From positions 2,232,001-2,296,000 of the forward strand of contig NZ_CP129674.1 in the NCBI RefSeq assembly GCF_041080795.1: a stretch of DNA of 64,000 nucleotides, written 5' to 3'. The DNA comes from Bifidobacterium sp. WK041_4_12 (lineage in GTDB: Bacteria > Actinomycetota > Actinomycetes > Actinomycetales > Bifidobacteriaceae). Numbering within the stretch: position 1 is the first letter of the stretch; each line of letters opens with the position of its first letter. Below the pieces are notes generated by a model. It was not told where the DNA came from and made no database searches. It saw nothing but the letters and a program-made list of their open reading frames with translations. The translations under genes and the position numbers were made by a program. This document shows positions 36,867 to 46,302 of this stretch, piece by piece.

Positions 36867-37205
36867 ATGGAACAAGCGGGAATCTGCCAGATCTCTACGG
36901 TGGAAGCAGTCATGAATGTCATAGGAGGGAAATGGACCTTCCCCATCCTGTGCAACCTACTGAGAGGCGACTCACGCTTCACGGAAATCCAGCACCACCT
37001 CGATGGCATCAGTCCGAAGATGCTGTCACGAAGGCTACTCGAACTCACAGAAAACGGCATCATAACCAGGAACGTCATCCCCGAACTGCCGCCCAGGGTT
37101 GAATACCGACTCACAGCAAAGGGAAAGGACTTGCGGCCACTCTTTCAAGCCATAGGGACATGGGGCACCACATGGAACATCACAGAAACGTCAACAGCAC
37201 AGTGA
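36867..37205 (+). CDS. HxlR-family transcriptional regulator
   Basis: The 112-residue protein is a complete HxlR winged helix: a Cys near the N-terminus (GICQIS), then VIGGKWTFPILCNLLRGDSR, the recognition helix GISPKMLSRRLLELTENGII and the wing PPRVEYRLTAKGKDLRPLF. HxlR proteins sense aldehydes, quinones or oxidants, often through such a cysteine. The start has GAAGGAGG at ideal spacing. The AAAGTATAGT palindrome upstream overlaps the probable promoter region of both this gene and the divergent SDR gene, implying autoregulation. Confidence 0.92.
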   Translation: MEQAGICQISTVEAVMNVIGGKWTFPILCNLLRGDSRFTEIQHHLDGISPKMLSRRLLELTENGIITRNVIPELPPRVEYRLTAKGKDLRPLFQAIGTWGTTWNITETSTAQ

Positions 37206-37551
37206 GACGTGTGAAACGTCAGGCAAATATTTGGCAATGATTCAACCATGGGCTGCTGCTTTCTCCACACCCCGACGAGGTATAAGTCTCCGCGATACTC
37301 TGATTCACAGTCATGATGTTTCGCAGTCATGTTGTTTCGCATGCAACGAGCAACCGGCAGAGCGTTCGCCCGCTTCTTTTTGTGCACATTTCTTCCGAAG
37401 TCCAGATTTTTTCCATCATCAGTGAATTGTTTGCCCGAACGCTCAGAAAAATAGATATCAGATAGCAGCCTGGAATGAGTTCTCTTTCCTCACGCACATA
37501 CGCTGACGCAAGCCAAGTGACCGTTTACTGTCTGCGCGTATTTCTGAAGGC
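37206..37551. other. Intergenic, no supported gene
   Basis: About 345 bp between convergent HxlR and MerR genes. No gene, hairpin with T-tract or repeat could be supported. Confidence 0.4.
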
Positions 37552-37911
37552 TTATTCCTGGGATTTTGCTTGATGCTGGTAGTGGATGATTTTGTGTTCC
37601 AGATAGTCGATTTGTTCGTTGAGCTCGCGCGACTGGCGCATGAGTCTGTCGTGGTGCTGAGTGAGCATTGTCAGACGCTGGCCGACGGTGGCATCACCTT
37701 GGTGCCGCATACGCGAGAACTCTTCTATATGTGCGAGGCTCATTCCTGTGGCTATGAGGCGCTGCACGAATTGTATCCATGCGACGTCTTTTTCGCTGTA
37801 ATCCCGGTATCCATTGCCGTCGCGTCCAGGTTTGAGGATGCCTCGTTTCTCGTAGTAGCGCAGAGTCGATATTGGAACTTTCACCATTGCGCTGATCTCA
37901 CTGACACGCAT
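37552..37911 (-). CDS. MerR-family transcriptional regulator
   Basis: This protein of about 119 residues has the MerR DNA-binding domain (MRVSEISAMVKVPISTLRYY, EKRGILKPGRDGNGYRDYSE), a two-helix continuation (FVQRLIATGMSLAHIEEFSR) and a coiled-coil dimerisation helix (RQSRELNEQIDYLEHKIIHY). The C-terminal effector region is minimal. ATG 37911 has GGGG 9 bp upstream, better than ATG 37920. It stands alone; a typical MerR target gene is not adjacent, so its regulon is unknown. A second MerR gene of the same subtype is at 43385. Confidence 0.9.
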   Translation of the reverse strand: MRVSEISAMVKVPISTLRYYEKRGILKPGRDGNGYRDYSEKDVAWIQFVQRLIATGMSLAHIEEFSRMRHQGDATVGQRLTMLTQHHDRLMRQSRELNEQIDYLEHKIIHYQHQAKSQE

Positions 37912-38699
37912 GGATGTCATCCCCGCATTTGCATTGAATCATGGTTCATAGTTTATTCTCCGACCTCTAGACATCACAATGAAGACAATGAAGCGTTGAG
38001 ATGGAATATCATGGCCACACGATACGAACAAAGACCGGCTGCGCTGTCGCAAGTCGACGGCTCCCATGGCGAGCAGAAATCCTCCCGCGGTCCACCTTTC
38101 AACCAGAGAGCGTCGAAGGTAGCAGAACATTGTCATGGTCCCGTCGCAGAGATGAAACCCTTACTCATATGTTCCGCCATAACCAAGCCATCCCGAAGTG
38201 CTCCATTACTCATCGCCGACTCTCTCCAAAACCAACCCTTGCTCACCCACATCGGTATCGCCGACAAGGAATGATCAGCGCAAGAATCAGGGAAATATCA
38301 GAATGGAAGAGTGGTTCGACCGACGATTCGAAATCGCACAAACTGCAACCCGATGCCTCACCAAGGGCAAGGAGAGACCGGCCCGCAACAGCCAAACGTT
38401 TACCCTCGAGATGGTCGCCTTCGTTTTCGACTACTCAGCGACAGCAAGTCCATGTCTCAAGAACCATACTGGTTCTCCTGTGGCCTTTGAGACGCCCTTC
38501 TCTACTGCTACTTGGGAACGCATGAAGCAGATTTGGCTGAACGCTGGTCCCTCCAGGTCTTTTCTGGACGCTCTTGATGGTTCTACGATAGTATGAGACC
38601 GTCGCCTCTGGACCGAAAGCTCCGATGATTCCATCTCGCTGCATGATGGTCTCATCCTTCGCAGTCGCTATTCGACTGATCTCTTCGAATTCCTTGGAT
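37912..38699. other. No supported gene
   Basis: Almost 800 bp with overlapping open frames in several registers, none with a recognised domain or ribosome binding site. The minus-strand frame ending near 38435 (IIGAFGPEATVSYYRRTIKS) could be a decayed gene, but I cannot name it. Confidence 0.35.
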
Positions 38700-39062
38700 C
38701 TACCGCCGTTCCAACCACTCAACAAGAACCGCAGCATTACTGTGGCTGGCATCCTTGGCCGCAAAGAGCAGCAGGACATCCCTATCCTGTAACGCTTTCA
38801 CACAGTCCTCGCGAAACGCGGCAGCATTGGGATTGGAGTCGAGCTCAACGATGTATCGGCTCCGAAAACCCTCGTATCTCTCAAGATCATGTCCGTACCA
38901 TGAACGCAACTCAGTCGTAGGAGCAATGTCCTTAGCCCAAACGTCAAGCCTAGCCCGAAGTTTGCTCATCCCCCGCGGCCAGAGGCGATCGACGAGGACA
39001 CGATATGCATGGATATCGGAATCCGACGAGTAGATGCGTCCGATCCTGATGACGTGATTCAT
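38700..39062 (-). CDS. DUF488 (YeaO-like) family protein
   Basis: This 120-residue protein has the DUF488 marks: IGRIYSSDSDIHAYRVLVDR, LWPRGMSK, AKDIAPTTELRSWYGHD, and a final strand DVLLLFAAKDASHSNAAVLV. Family members are small cytoplasmic proteins of unknown biochemical role, about this length. ATG 39062 is the natural family start (MNHVIRIGRIY). No operon partner is visible. Confidence 0.9.
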   Translation of the reverse strand: MNHVIRIGRIYSSDSDIHAYRVLVDRLWPRGMSKLRARLDVWAKDIAPTTELRSWYGHDLERYEGFRSRYIVELDSNPNAAAFREDCVKALQDRDVLLLFAAKDASHSNAAVLVEWLERR

Positions 39063-39339
39063 TACAGTGCACTTTCCGGACGCGCGTAGTCAAATAACGC
39101 ATGCAATTTGCGCGCCACATCTCCACTCTAACTAGAAACCAACGAGAAAGCGAGACCCACCTATATGCACACCAGCCGAAGCATCAGCCCGCAAAAAAAT
39201 CAAAGCAAGCGCGCAGCGTAGAAGGAAACGACCACATGTAAGTATCCGCAGATTCCCTCACACTCACAATCCCACACTCAATGCGTTTAAGTAAGCCTTA
39301 CATTTTCGAGTGATGATGATCGCGAATTGTGCTGTGGCA

Positions 39340-39983
39340 TTACTCATGCGCTTTCTGGGACTGTAAATCACCACGAGAATTGGATGTTGAAGTGCTCCCG
39401 AGGATGTCGGCAGTCTGAACTGCACCGGCGAAATGCGGGAGTATCTGGTTGACGCAATACAGCGGCTGTTCCTGAGTGAACGCTGCCACGGCATCCGTGA
39501 TAACCGATGCATTGTATCCCAGATCATGTGCAGATCTGATACTCGATTCGACGCAGACATGAAGGGCGAATCCCATGAAATACAGCTCACTGATATGTTG
39601 GGACTTAAGGTATTCATCCAGATCAGCCCCAGTGAATGCGCTGGATCCGGTTTTCCTGATAACCATTTCTCCGTCCGCAGGTGTGAAAGGTGGCGTAAAT
39701 TCACTTGCCCGGGTTCCGGATTGCCAAGTTTGCGCTTTCTGAATCGCATATCTCATGCCGAATCGCGCAGGAGCAACTCCTGAGAGCCCTGGGTATCCGG
39801 GTTCAAAAAAAACATTCCACAATGTATGATATGAAAATTCTGTCCACGCGCATATTCCAAAACCTCTCGCGCGTTCGACAGCGCCGATGGCAGATAATCA
39901 GGCTCCAAACGGCCATACAACCGGCCTGTTTCAGACAGCCATTCATTTTGGAATTCAATCAAGATTACAGCAGGATTTGACAT
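39340..39983 (-). pseudogene. Isochorismatase-family hydrolase, frameshifted at a T8 run
   Basis: The minus strand begins MSNPAVILIEFQNEWLSETG and runs to HIIHCGMFF. It then shifts at an eight-base T run (39807-39814 on the plus strand as A8) and continues in the next frame as PGYPGLSGVAPARFGMRYAI, VIRKTGSSAFTGADLDEYLK and FALHVCVESSIRSAHDLGYN. The triad of cysteine hydrolases would be Glu (in place of Asp) in LIEFQ, Lys in VIRKTG and Cys in HVCVESS. With nine T the frame would be continuous, so slippage at the homopolymer could switch it. Substrate unknown. Confidence 0.72.
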
Positions 39984-40457
39984 TCGTCCTCCAAAGAATC
40001 GGGCACAGCCCATGCACAAAGCAACGTATCAATATTCAACAGGCAGACCCTATACAAACCGGCAGTCTTTCCATAGCCAAATGCATGCATCGTCCTTCGG
40101 CAGTCCCTTCTGCATGCATCAGCTAGACACACAGCATCTTCTAGACAGCTCCACAGAAGAATGAAGCCCAGCATTGCGAAACGCCGAGAGAAAGCGACAC
40201 GCCCGTGTCCGCATTCACAGACAGCTGGCCAAGCGTTTCGGCATCGCAGCAGAAAAGCATCAGGCCGAACGTCGATTTTCCCATATATCAGGCTAATGAG
40301 AACCATTACCGATAGCGTCATTTCATCAATCTAGATCCTGTCACAGCAAGCAAATTCATTGTTCTCATTCTGATAATTTGCAGAAAAACTTCGTAAATAA
40401 GTTAGTAAATTATACTTGATCGGTAATATTGCGAACGTGTTTAAAAAATTATCTAAT
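39984..40457. other. Intergenic, upstream of the RCC1 surface protein
   Basis: About 470 bp without a supported gene. The last 100 bases are AT-rich and probably contain the promoter of the RCC1 gene, but no clear -35/-10 pair or Shine-Dalgarno sequence was identified. Confidence 0.35.
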
Positions 40458-42347
40458 ATGAATAAATTGGTGCGTGCTTGCGTGGCATTGTGCGTGGCAT
40501 GCGTTGTTGGGTTAACAGGTGGTGCGATATACAATCCTCTGGCTGTTGCAAGTGAAGCGGATGCTCAGGGTTTTTCCCTGCATTCTGGTGAAGGCAGTGA
40601 TGCGGGTGGCACTCACGTCGCGATACAAGCTCCTAGGAATGTGAGGTTTACCAGGATTGATACTGGTTCTGATCATTCATTGGCATTGGGCAGCGACGGC
40701 AACACCTACGCATGGGGCGACAATGAATGTGGTCAGCTGGGCGACGGAACGACCACGAACCGGTCCACACCGGTACGCGTGAAAACCCCCGAAGGCGTGA
40801 CATTCACCAACATTGATGGCGGTCTGAGTTTTTCAGTGGCGTTGGGCAGCGACGGCAACACCTACGCATGGGGCGACAATCAATATGATCAGCTGGGCGA
40901 CGAGACGACCACGAACCACCTCACACCCATACGAGTACACACTCCCGCAGGCGTAACATTCACCAGCATTAATGCCGGTTGGTACCACACCTTGGCGTTG
41001 GGCAGCGACGGCAACACCTACGCATGGGGTCTCAATGCATATGGACAGTTGGGCGATGAGACAACAACTAATCGGTCCACACCGCTACGCGTGCACGCTC
41101 CCGCCGGAATAAAATTCACCAGCATCAAAGACGGCTTGGGCCAGTCCTTGGCATTGGGCAGCGACGGCAACACCTACGCATGGGGCCGCAATCAATATGG
41201 TCAGCTGGGCGACGGAACGACCACTAATAGATCCACACCGGTTCGAGTGAAAACCCCCGAAGGCGTGAGATTCACCAGCATCGATGGCGGTCTGGGCCAT
41301 TCTGTGGCGTTGGGCAATGACGGGAACACATACGCATGGGGCTTTAATTACCGTGGTCAGCTGGGCGATGACACAACCACGAACCAACTCACACCGGTAC
41401 GAGTACACACTCCTGCAGGCGTAACATTCACTAACATTCATGCTGGTATGGGTCATACGCTGGCATTGGGCAATGACGGCACCCTGTACGCATGGGGGTG
41501 GAATGGATATGGTCAGCTGGGCGACGGCACAACCACCAATCGCTATACACCAGTACGCGTGAATACTCCCAAAGGCGTGACATTCACCAGCATCGATGGC
41601 GGATATCGTCATTCGTTAGCGTTGGGTAGTGACGGCAACACCTACGCATGGGGCAGCAATGAATACGGCCCGTTGGGCGATGAAACAACCACCGATCGCT
41701 ACACACCAGTACGTGTGAGCACTCCCGCGACGAAGGTTGTGAAAGTGTTGTTTGATGGTGTCGAGGGCAGTAATCTCATGTTTGATCAGGCATCAGGTCA
41801 GTGGCAGATCACCACACCAGCGCATACGCCTGGCACGGCGAACGTGAAGGTGCAGTGGACAGTAAGTGACGTTGCACAGCCGGACGCCTTGTTGTCATAT
41901 ACGTATATCGGCGTGAAGCATCATGTCTCCTTTGACGCTCAGAGTGGCTCTCAAGTTGATGCTCAGGATGTCGAGCAGGGCAAGACAGTGAACAAGCCAG
42001 CTGATCCTACACGTAAGGGTTACAGGTTTGTGCAGTGGACTAGCGATAAGGCCGGTAAGAACGCCTTTGATTTCAAGACACCCGTCACCGCAGATATCAC
42101 CTTGTATGCGCAGTGGGTAAGCGTTGCTGCTTTCGGATCGGTGAATCCCACGACGAATCCCGGTATTTCAAGAACACCTTCTGCTCCGGCAGCTGGCAGC
42201 AGCGCCGTGAAGCCTTCTGGTGACACAGGCAGGAAGAGCGGCAATGCCTTGGCTTCCACCGGGAGCACGATAAGCGCTGTTGCTACTGCAATGCTGCTGT
42301 TCAGTGGTATTGGTGCGGCGCTTGTGTGGCGTCGTTGTCATGCATAA
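40458..42347 (+). CDS. Cell-wall-anchored RCC1-repeat protein
   Basis: The product is about 629 residues from ATG 40458. It has a signal peptide (MNKLVRACVALCVACVVGL), seven tandem RCC1 repeats of about 51 residues (consensus HSLALGSDGNTYAWGxNxYG then QLGDxTTTNRxTPVRV), a linker domain, a Listeria-Bacteroides-type repeat (VSFDAQSGSQVDAQDVEQGK, ending ADITLYAQWV), and a sorting tail: LASTG, a hydrophobic helix and RRCHA. Seven repeats make one full RCC1 beta-propeller. The start is uncertain because no clear ribosome binding site exists; TTG 40416 is also in frame. LASTG resembles the LAxTG motif of actinobacterial class E sortases. Confidence 0.88.
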   Translation: MNKLVRACVALCVACVVGLTGGAIYNPLAVASEADAQGFSLHSGEGSDAGGTHVAIQAPRNVRFTRIDTGSDHSLALGSDGNTYAWGDNECGQLGDGTTTNRSTPVRVKTPEGVTFTNIDGGLSFSVALGSDGNTYAWGDNQYDQLGDETTTNHLTPIRVHTPAGVTFTSINAGWYHTLALGSDGNTYAWGLNAYGQLGDETTTNRSTPLRVHAPAGIKFTSIKDGLGQSLALGSDGNTYAWGRNQYGQLGDGTTTNRSTPVRVKTPEGVRFTSIDGGLGHSVALGNDGNTYAWGFNYRGQLGDDTTTNQLTPVRVHTPAGVTFTNIHAGMGHTLALGNDGTLYAWGWNGYGQLGDGTTTNRYTPVRVNTPKGVTFTSIDGGYRHSLALGSDGNTYAWGSNEYGPLGDETTTDRYTPVRVSTPATKVVKVLFDGVEGSNLMFDQASGQWQITTPAHTPGTANVKVQWTVSDVAQPDALLSYTYIGVKHHVSFDAQSGSQVDAQDVEQGKTVNKPADPTRKGYRFVQWTSDKAGKNAFDFKTPVTADITLYAQWVSVAAFGSVNPTTNPGISRTPSAPAAGSSAVKPSGDTGRKSGNALASTGSTISAVATAMLLFSGIGAALVWRRCHA

Positions 42348-42420
42348 CCAGAATCCAACAATGCAGTATGTAGCGCGCCGTTCTCATATGTGAAATGTAG
42401 AAGCGCGTAGATTATCCTCG

Positions 42421-42792
42421 TCATGATGACATGGCGGGGATAATTGGTTTTGCTGCGTTGCTCCGGTCAACCAGATCACGAGAATTCTCCACCCCGAGCA
42501 CCAGCCGCTCATATTGCTCGCCTCTGAGTTGAATGACAACAGGGCATTCCGGCCTGGCAACATTCCAGAACGTCCTCTCCCCATTCTTGGAGAACACACC
42601 TGCCCACTTGCCGGGAACATGAAGACCGGGTGCACGCAAACCCTTAGTCTCGTCAAGAATGCCTGGATCCTCGGTCGCGCCCACAATATGCTCGATGGGT
42701 ATCACCAGCTTAGTTTTAAACGACCACACTCTATCCAGGCCCTGCGGCTCAATCTGCAGCATCCGCCCGGCAATTGTCACCTTGTTTCCCAT
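42421..42792 (-). CDS. PH-like domain protein
   Basis: The 123-residue protein has the strand pattern of a bacterial PH-like fold: MGNKVTIAGRMLQIEPQGLD, VWSFKTKLVIPIEHIVGATE, KWAGVFSKNGERTFWNVARP and VVIQLRGEQYERLVLGVENS, with no signal peptide. Similar small proteins in Actinobacteria are uncharacterised. It starts 2 bp after the TetR stop with GGAAGG upstream, so the two are co-transcribed and the regulator probably controls it. Confidence 0.72.
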   Translation of the reverse strand: MGNKVTIAGRMLQIEPQGLDRVWSFKTKLVIPIEHIVGATEDPGILDETKGLRAPGLHVPGKWAGVFSKNGERTFWNVARPECPVVIQLRGEQYERLVLGVENSRDLVDRSNAAKPIIPAMSS

Positions 42793-42794
42793 GG

Positions 42795-43214
42795 TTACCT
42801 TCCTTCACCATCGGCGACCACACGAATGTGCGCACGCCGTAACAGCGTCTTGCCTAGGAGCGAAGCGATGTCAACGATATCGACAGTCCCCTCATCCAAT
42901 CCGAGGCGAGACACCTTCGCCAAATAATCCTCAACCAGCCCGCGAACCTCATGATCGCGACCCGACAGCTCCATCAGCGCCACCAAGACCAGATTGAGCA
43001 CACCCGAATCTCGCGACTTCGAATTCGTCGCATCACGCAATGCAGCCACGAACATGCCCCTCTTGCTGCCGAACGCTCCGTACAAACTGCCCCGAAGCAG
43101 GCCTGTGGCTCTGACAAGTGCACCAATCGAAGCGCCCTCATACCCATGTATAAGGAAGACCTGGCGAGCATGAGCAAGGACCTCACCATCATCGAAGCTT
43201 CTATTACGACCCAT
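42795..43214 (-). CDS. TetR-family transcriptional regulator
   Basis: The 139-residue protein starts MGRNRSFDDGEVLAHARQVF at ATG 43214 and shows the TetR DNA-binding domain (HGYEGASIGALVRATGLLRG, SLYGAFGSKRGMFVAALRD). The C-terminal part is short compared with the usual 190 residues, possibly a compact variant. The frame upstream of 43214 is not conserved. It is transcribed with the PH-like gene and is divergent from a MerR/MFS operon. Confidence 0.87.
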   Translation of the reverse strand: MGRNRSFDDGEVLAHARQVFLIHGYEGASIGALVRATGLLRGSLYGAFGSKRGMFVAALRDATNSKSRDSGVLNLVLVALMELSGRDHEVRGLVEDYLAKVSRLGLDEGTVDIVDIASLLGKTLLRRAHIRVVADGEGR

Positions 43215-43347
43215 GCTCAAAACGATACTATTAATTGACTGAATGGTCAAGAATAATAAGCGGTCGTCACCTTGCCCTGCACTATAAGGGCTCCCAGCAT
43301 GGCTCACTGCAGTGCAGAGAATGTAACTGTGGGCGTGTCTGGCCTTT

Positions 43348-43367
43348 ACCTAGAGTGCGCTCTAGGT
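43348..43367. promoter_or_regulatory. MerR-type operator
   Basis: ACCTAGAGTGCGCTCTAGGT consists of two perfect 8-bp arms (ACCTAGAG and CTCTAGGT) around TGCG, 17 bp before the MerR start. Such CTAGAG-type repeats in an extended promoter spacer are the usual binding sites of MerR-family activators. Confidence 0.7.
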
Positions 43368-43384
43368 CGTATCCTCTACCTGTG

Positions 43385-43867
43385 ATGAAGCAATCAAAGC
43401 ATTCCAGTATTCCCAGCCAGAGCGAGCTAGCGGCCAAGGCGAAACTTCTCGACGTACCTGCTACTCAGGTGATTCCCGACAAGTCCATCAGCGAAGTGCA
43501 AACGCTCACCAATCTGAGCATCGACACCCTTCGCTACTACGAAAAAATCGGCTTGATAGATTCCATAGCGCGCGATGCCAGCGGGCACAGGCTCTACAGC
43601 GACTTGGATGTGGAACGAATCAGATTCGTGCGCCGACTGCGCGCAACCGGCATGCCCGTATCGCGCATCACCCAGTACGTACAGCTGCGCGCCCAAGGGC
43701 CAGACACGGCGGACAGTCGTCTGCACATGTTGCTTGACCATCGTGAAAAGCTGCTTCGCATGCAGCAGGAACTGGCTGACAGCCTGAACCTGTTGGACAG
43801 CAAGATTCTCTATTATCGCCATCTCGTCGGGCACAAGGACACGGATCGTGGAACAACGAAACAATAG
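43385..43867 (+). CDS. MerR-family transcriptional regulator
   Basis: The protein (about 160 residues from ATG 43385) has an N-terminal extension of some 40 residues and then a MerR domain (LTNLSIDTLRYYEKIGLIDS, GHRLYSDLDVERIRFVRRLR) and a long dimerisation helix (LLDHREKLLRMQQELADSLN). The operator-like CTAGAG palindrome lies immediately upstream. Its end overlaps the MFS gene start by 20 bp, so it very probably controls that transporter and itself. The extended frame to 43235 has no support. No metal-binding cysteines are visible, so a drug-type ligand is more likely than a metal. Confidence 0.88.
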   Translation: MKQSKHSSIPSQSELAAKAKLLDVPATQVIPDKSISEVQTLTNLSIDTLRYYEKIGLIDSIARDASGHRLYSDLDVERIRFVRRLRATGMPVSRITQYVQLRAQGPDTADSRLHMLLDHREKLLRMQQELADSLNLLDSKILYYRHLVGHKDTDRGTTKQ

Positions 43868-45017
43868 AAAAGGACTCGGAAGTTCCTGGATAGCGGCATG
43901 GTGTTTCACCATCATCATGGCATCGGTGACGGTGACCACGCCATTGTGGCAATACTACGAAAAACGATATGGCTTTGGGTCCACAGGAGTCAGCGTGGCA
44001 TTCGGCGCCATGGCAGTCGGAGTGTTCATGGCGCTGCCACTGCTTGGCGGACTTTCCGATTCATGGGGAAGATTCCGCGTGATGAGCGTTGCCATCGTCA
44101 TCGACCTCATGGCAACGGCAATACTCCTCATCCCGGGAATTGCACCACTACTGCTGGCTCGAGTTTTGCAAGGCTGTGCCGTAGCGCTCACGGTGTCATC
44201 GGCACCACCGGCAATCAGCGAAGGCTTGTCATATGACGGACGATCTCGTCCAGAGTTGACCGCTTCGATCTCGACCGTGGCCAACCTTGGCGGCCTCGGC
44301 TTCGGAAGCCTTCTGTCGGCCATCGTGGTCGCCGCTGTCGGCAACCCTTTCATCGCCCCATTCCTTGCATTCGCAATACTGCTTTGCGCATCGCTGATAC
44401 CTTGCGCACGCATTGCCGCGAGCGAAGGAAACCGGCGCAGTTTCCATGTGAGATTGCCAAAGGTTCCTGACGGAGGTCTGCGATCATACCTCGGTGCCGG
44501 ACTCTGCGGATTGGTCTCCTTCGCCGCTTTTTCGGTATACGCATCGCTGGGTCCCGGAATTCTCGCGGACACATTCGCCATGCGCTCGACATTTGCAGGT
44601 CCCATACTCTACTGCTCGGTTATGGCATGCAGCGCCGTAGGGCAGCTCGTTCTCATGCGCTTGCAGACAGCACGAAGGCGCATGACAGGAATGGGACTTT
44701 TCGTTGTTGGGTTTGCGCTGCTCTTCCTCGCGCTCTGTGAACACATGCTTATCGTTTTCATCATCGCCAGTCTGCTGCTCGGCCTAGGCTCGGGGCTTAT
44801 CCTGGCTGAAGCCTCTCGCGTGGTAACCGCGCACTCTCACCGTGAAACCGCTGCCGCATCGCAGGCCGGTTTCTTTATGATGGGGTATGTTGGGATGATC
44901 ATCCCAATCATCGTCCTCGCCTCACTGATAGGCGCGGTCGGAACCACCACCGCGTTTGCAATCACTGGCACTGTACTCTCTCTGCTCGCCGCCGCAGGCA
45001 TGGCCGCAACCTCATGA
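43848..45017 (+). CDS. MFS transporter, drug-efflux type
   Basis: The 389-residue protein has 12 predicted membrane helices and the MFS loop motif between helices 2 and 3 (GGLSDSWGRFRVM, corresponding to GxLaDrxGrr). It begins with GTG inside the MerR gene. Its position with a MerR activator is typical of multidrug or dye efflux pumps. The next gene on the plus strand is absent; a methyltransferase lies convergent, 9 bp away. Confidence 0.9.
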   Translation: MEQRNNRKGLGSSWIAAWCFTIIMASVTVTTPLWQYYEKRYGFGSTGVSVAFGAMAVGVFMALPLLGGLSDSWGRFRVMSVAIVIDLMATAILLIPGIAPLLLARVLQGCAVALTVSSAPPAISEGLSYDGRSRPELTASISTVANLGGLGFGSLLSAIVVAAVGNPFIAPFLAFAILLCASLIPCARIAASEGNRRSFHVRLPKVPDGGLRSYLGAGLCGLVSFAAFSVYASLGPGILADTFAMRSTFAGPILYCSVMACSAVGQLVLMRLQTARRRMTGMGLFVVGFALLFLALCEHMLIVFIIASLLLGLGSGLILAEASRVVTAHSHRETAAASQAGFFMMGYVGMIIPIIVLASLIGAVGTTTAFAITGTVLSLLAAAGMAATS

Positions 45018-45026
45018 TTGCGCTTG

Positions 45027-45905
45027 TTACTGATTCTTTTTGGCCACAATGGAAAAGGTCAGAGGAATGCGGGGATATTGGTCAGGCATACGCCATCCGC
45101 CGTCATTCTCGTCTGCAGTCAACATTGGAAGGGATTGCCAATCCGCGACTTCATATTCTCCGATGTTTTCAATCGTCAGTCCGGCGTGGATTAGTGATTC
45201 TGTGATCTCGTGAAAATCATGCGCCCAGTTATGATTCCGTGTGTGCTCAATCTTCCCGGCCGAACCTTCGGTGTACGAGGAGTTGGAATCATATGAGGAT
45301 TCGGTCCCACTGAAATAATCCTGCACAACGTTCAACCCCGAATTATCAAGCGCGAACAACAGTGGATGATCATCTCTGATCATGAAAACACCGCCCGGAA
45401 CAAGAAGATTCGCTATGGACTGCGCCCACTCTGTCAAATCGGGCAGCCAGGTGATAGTTCCGACACTGGTAACGACCACATCGAAACGATGCTCAACCGG
45501 TGTCAATGCCTGATCGGAATGACGCGCATCACCCTGCACAAATCTCACTGGAACCTGGGCACGTTGAGCTATAGATCTTGCATAGGCCAATGCGACATCC
45601 GAAAAATCAAGTCCGCACACGCCTCTGGCTCCAAGTCGATACCAGCTCACCGTATCGAGTCCGATATGGCACTGCAAATGCAGAAGCCGCCGATTTTCTA
45701 TGCCCTGCGAGCCGAGAAAAGGAGCAAGAACCGCATAGTCTCGTCTGACAACTGACGTTATTTCCTCAGTATTATTAATGAAGGAATCAATGTCACCGTA
45801 TCCGCCATGCATATGAACGCTGGCTCTATCATTCCAGTTCTCAAGATTCTGATGCACGTCATCAGCATCGGACATATCTGTATGCACCATATGTAATTCC
45901 TTCAT
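45027..45905 (-). CDS. SAM-dependent methyltransferase
   Basis: The 292-residue protein has a class I methyltransferase fold: motif I LLHLQCHIGLDTVSWYRLGA, motif II CGLDFSDVALAYAR, motif III RFVQGDARHSD and motif IV RFDVVVTSVGTITWL. Cys-His in HLQCHIG replaces the usual D/E-x-G-x-G spacing, as in a common actinobacterial and firmicute subfamily of uncharacterised enzymes. ATG 45905 has GGGAG upstream. Substrate unknown; no operon partner. Confidence 0.9.
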   Translation of the reverse strand: MKELHMVHTDMSDADDVHQNLENWNDRASVHMHGGYGDIDSFINNTEEITSVVRRDYAVLAPFLGSQGIENRRLLHLQCHIGLDTVSWYRLGARGVCGLDFSDVALAYARSIAQRAQVPVRFVQGDARHSDQALTPVEHRFDVVVTSVGTITWLPDLTEWAQSIANLLVPGGVFMIRDDHPLLFALDNSGLNVVQDYFSGTESSYDSNSSYTEGSAGKIEHTRNHNWAHDFHEITESLIHAGLTIENIGEYEVADWQSLPMLTADENDGGWRMPDQYPRIPLTFSIVAKKNQ

Positions 45906-46032
45906 GCTCCCTTATACACAATGCACAAAAGCGTATTTCCATCCCCATACAAGCAAAGATACCCATGACTCAATCTCTACATTCGTTCACATCAGGCAGA
46001 GGTGTAGGTCATGCGGCAATGAGAGTGCGGTG

Positions 46033-46302
46033 TCAGACGAGCTTGCGGCGCAGGTACTCGCTGCGGCTGATGTGGAATCTCTCAGCGTCCCGCGTGATCC
46101 TGTCAAGGGTGGATTTGGGCAGGCGGAAGCTCACCGTGGCCATCTCCTCCTCGCTCTGCGCGAGGTGCAGACCGTAGTAGACCTTGTCAGTCAGCCTGTC
46201 GTCCACGGTCTCGGACTCGACCTGACCGGCGTCTTTCTCGACCTGCTCGCTGCTCATGCCGAATTTTCTCAGCAGCTCCACGTCGTGCTGGCTCATGCTC
46301 AT
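46033..46302 (-). CDS. RHH-type antitoxin-like protein
   Basis: The 89-residue protein has an acidic N-terminal half (MSMSQHDVELLRKFGMSSEQ, ESETVDDRLTDKVYYGLHLA) and a C-terminal ribbon-helix-helix segment (MATVSFRLPKSTLDRITRDA, FHISRSEYLRRKLV). The layout equals that of the antitoxins at 35029 and 50045 but the sequence is not close. Its start overlaps the stop of a truncated gene by 4 bp, as expected for a toxin-first TA operon. With the partner broken it may persist as an orphan regulator. Confidence 0.75.
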   Translation of the reverse strand: MSMSQHDVELLRKFGMSSEQVEKDAGQVESETVDDRLTDKVYYGLHLAQSEEEMATVSFRLPKSTLDRITRDAERFHISRSEYLRRKLV

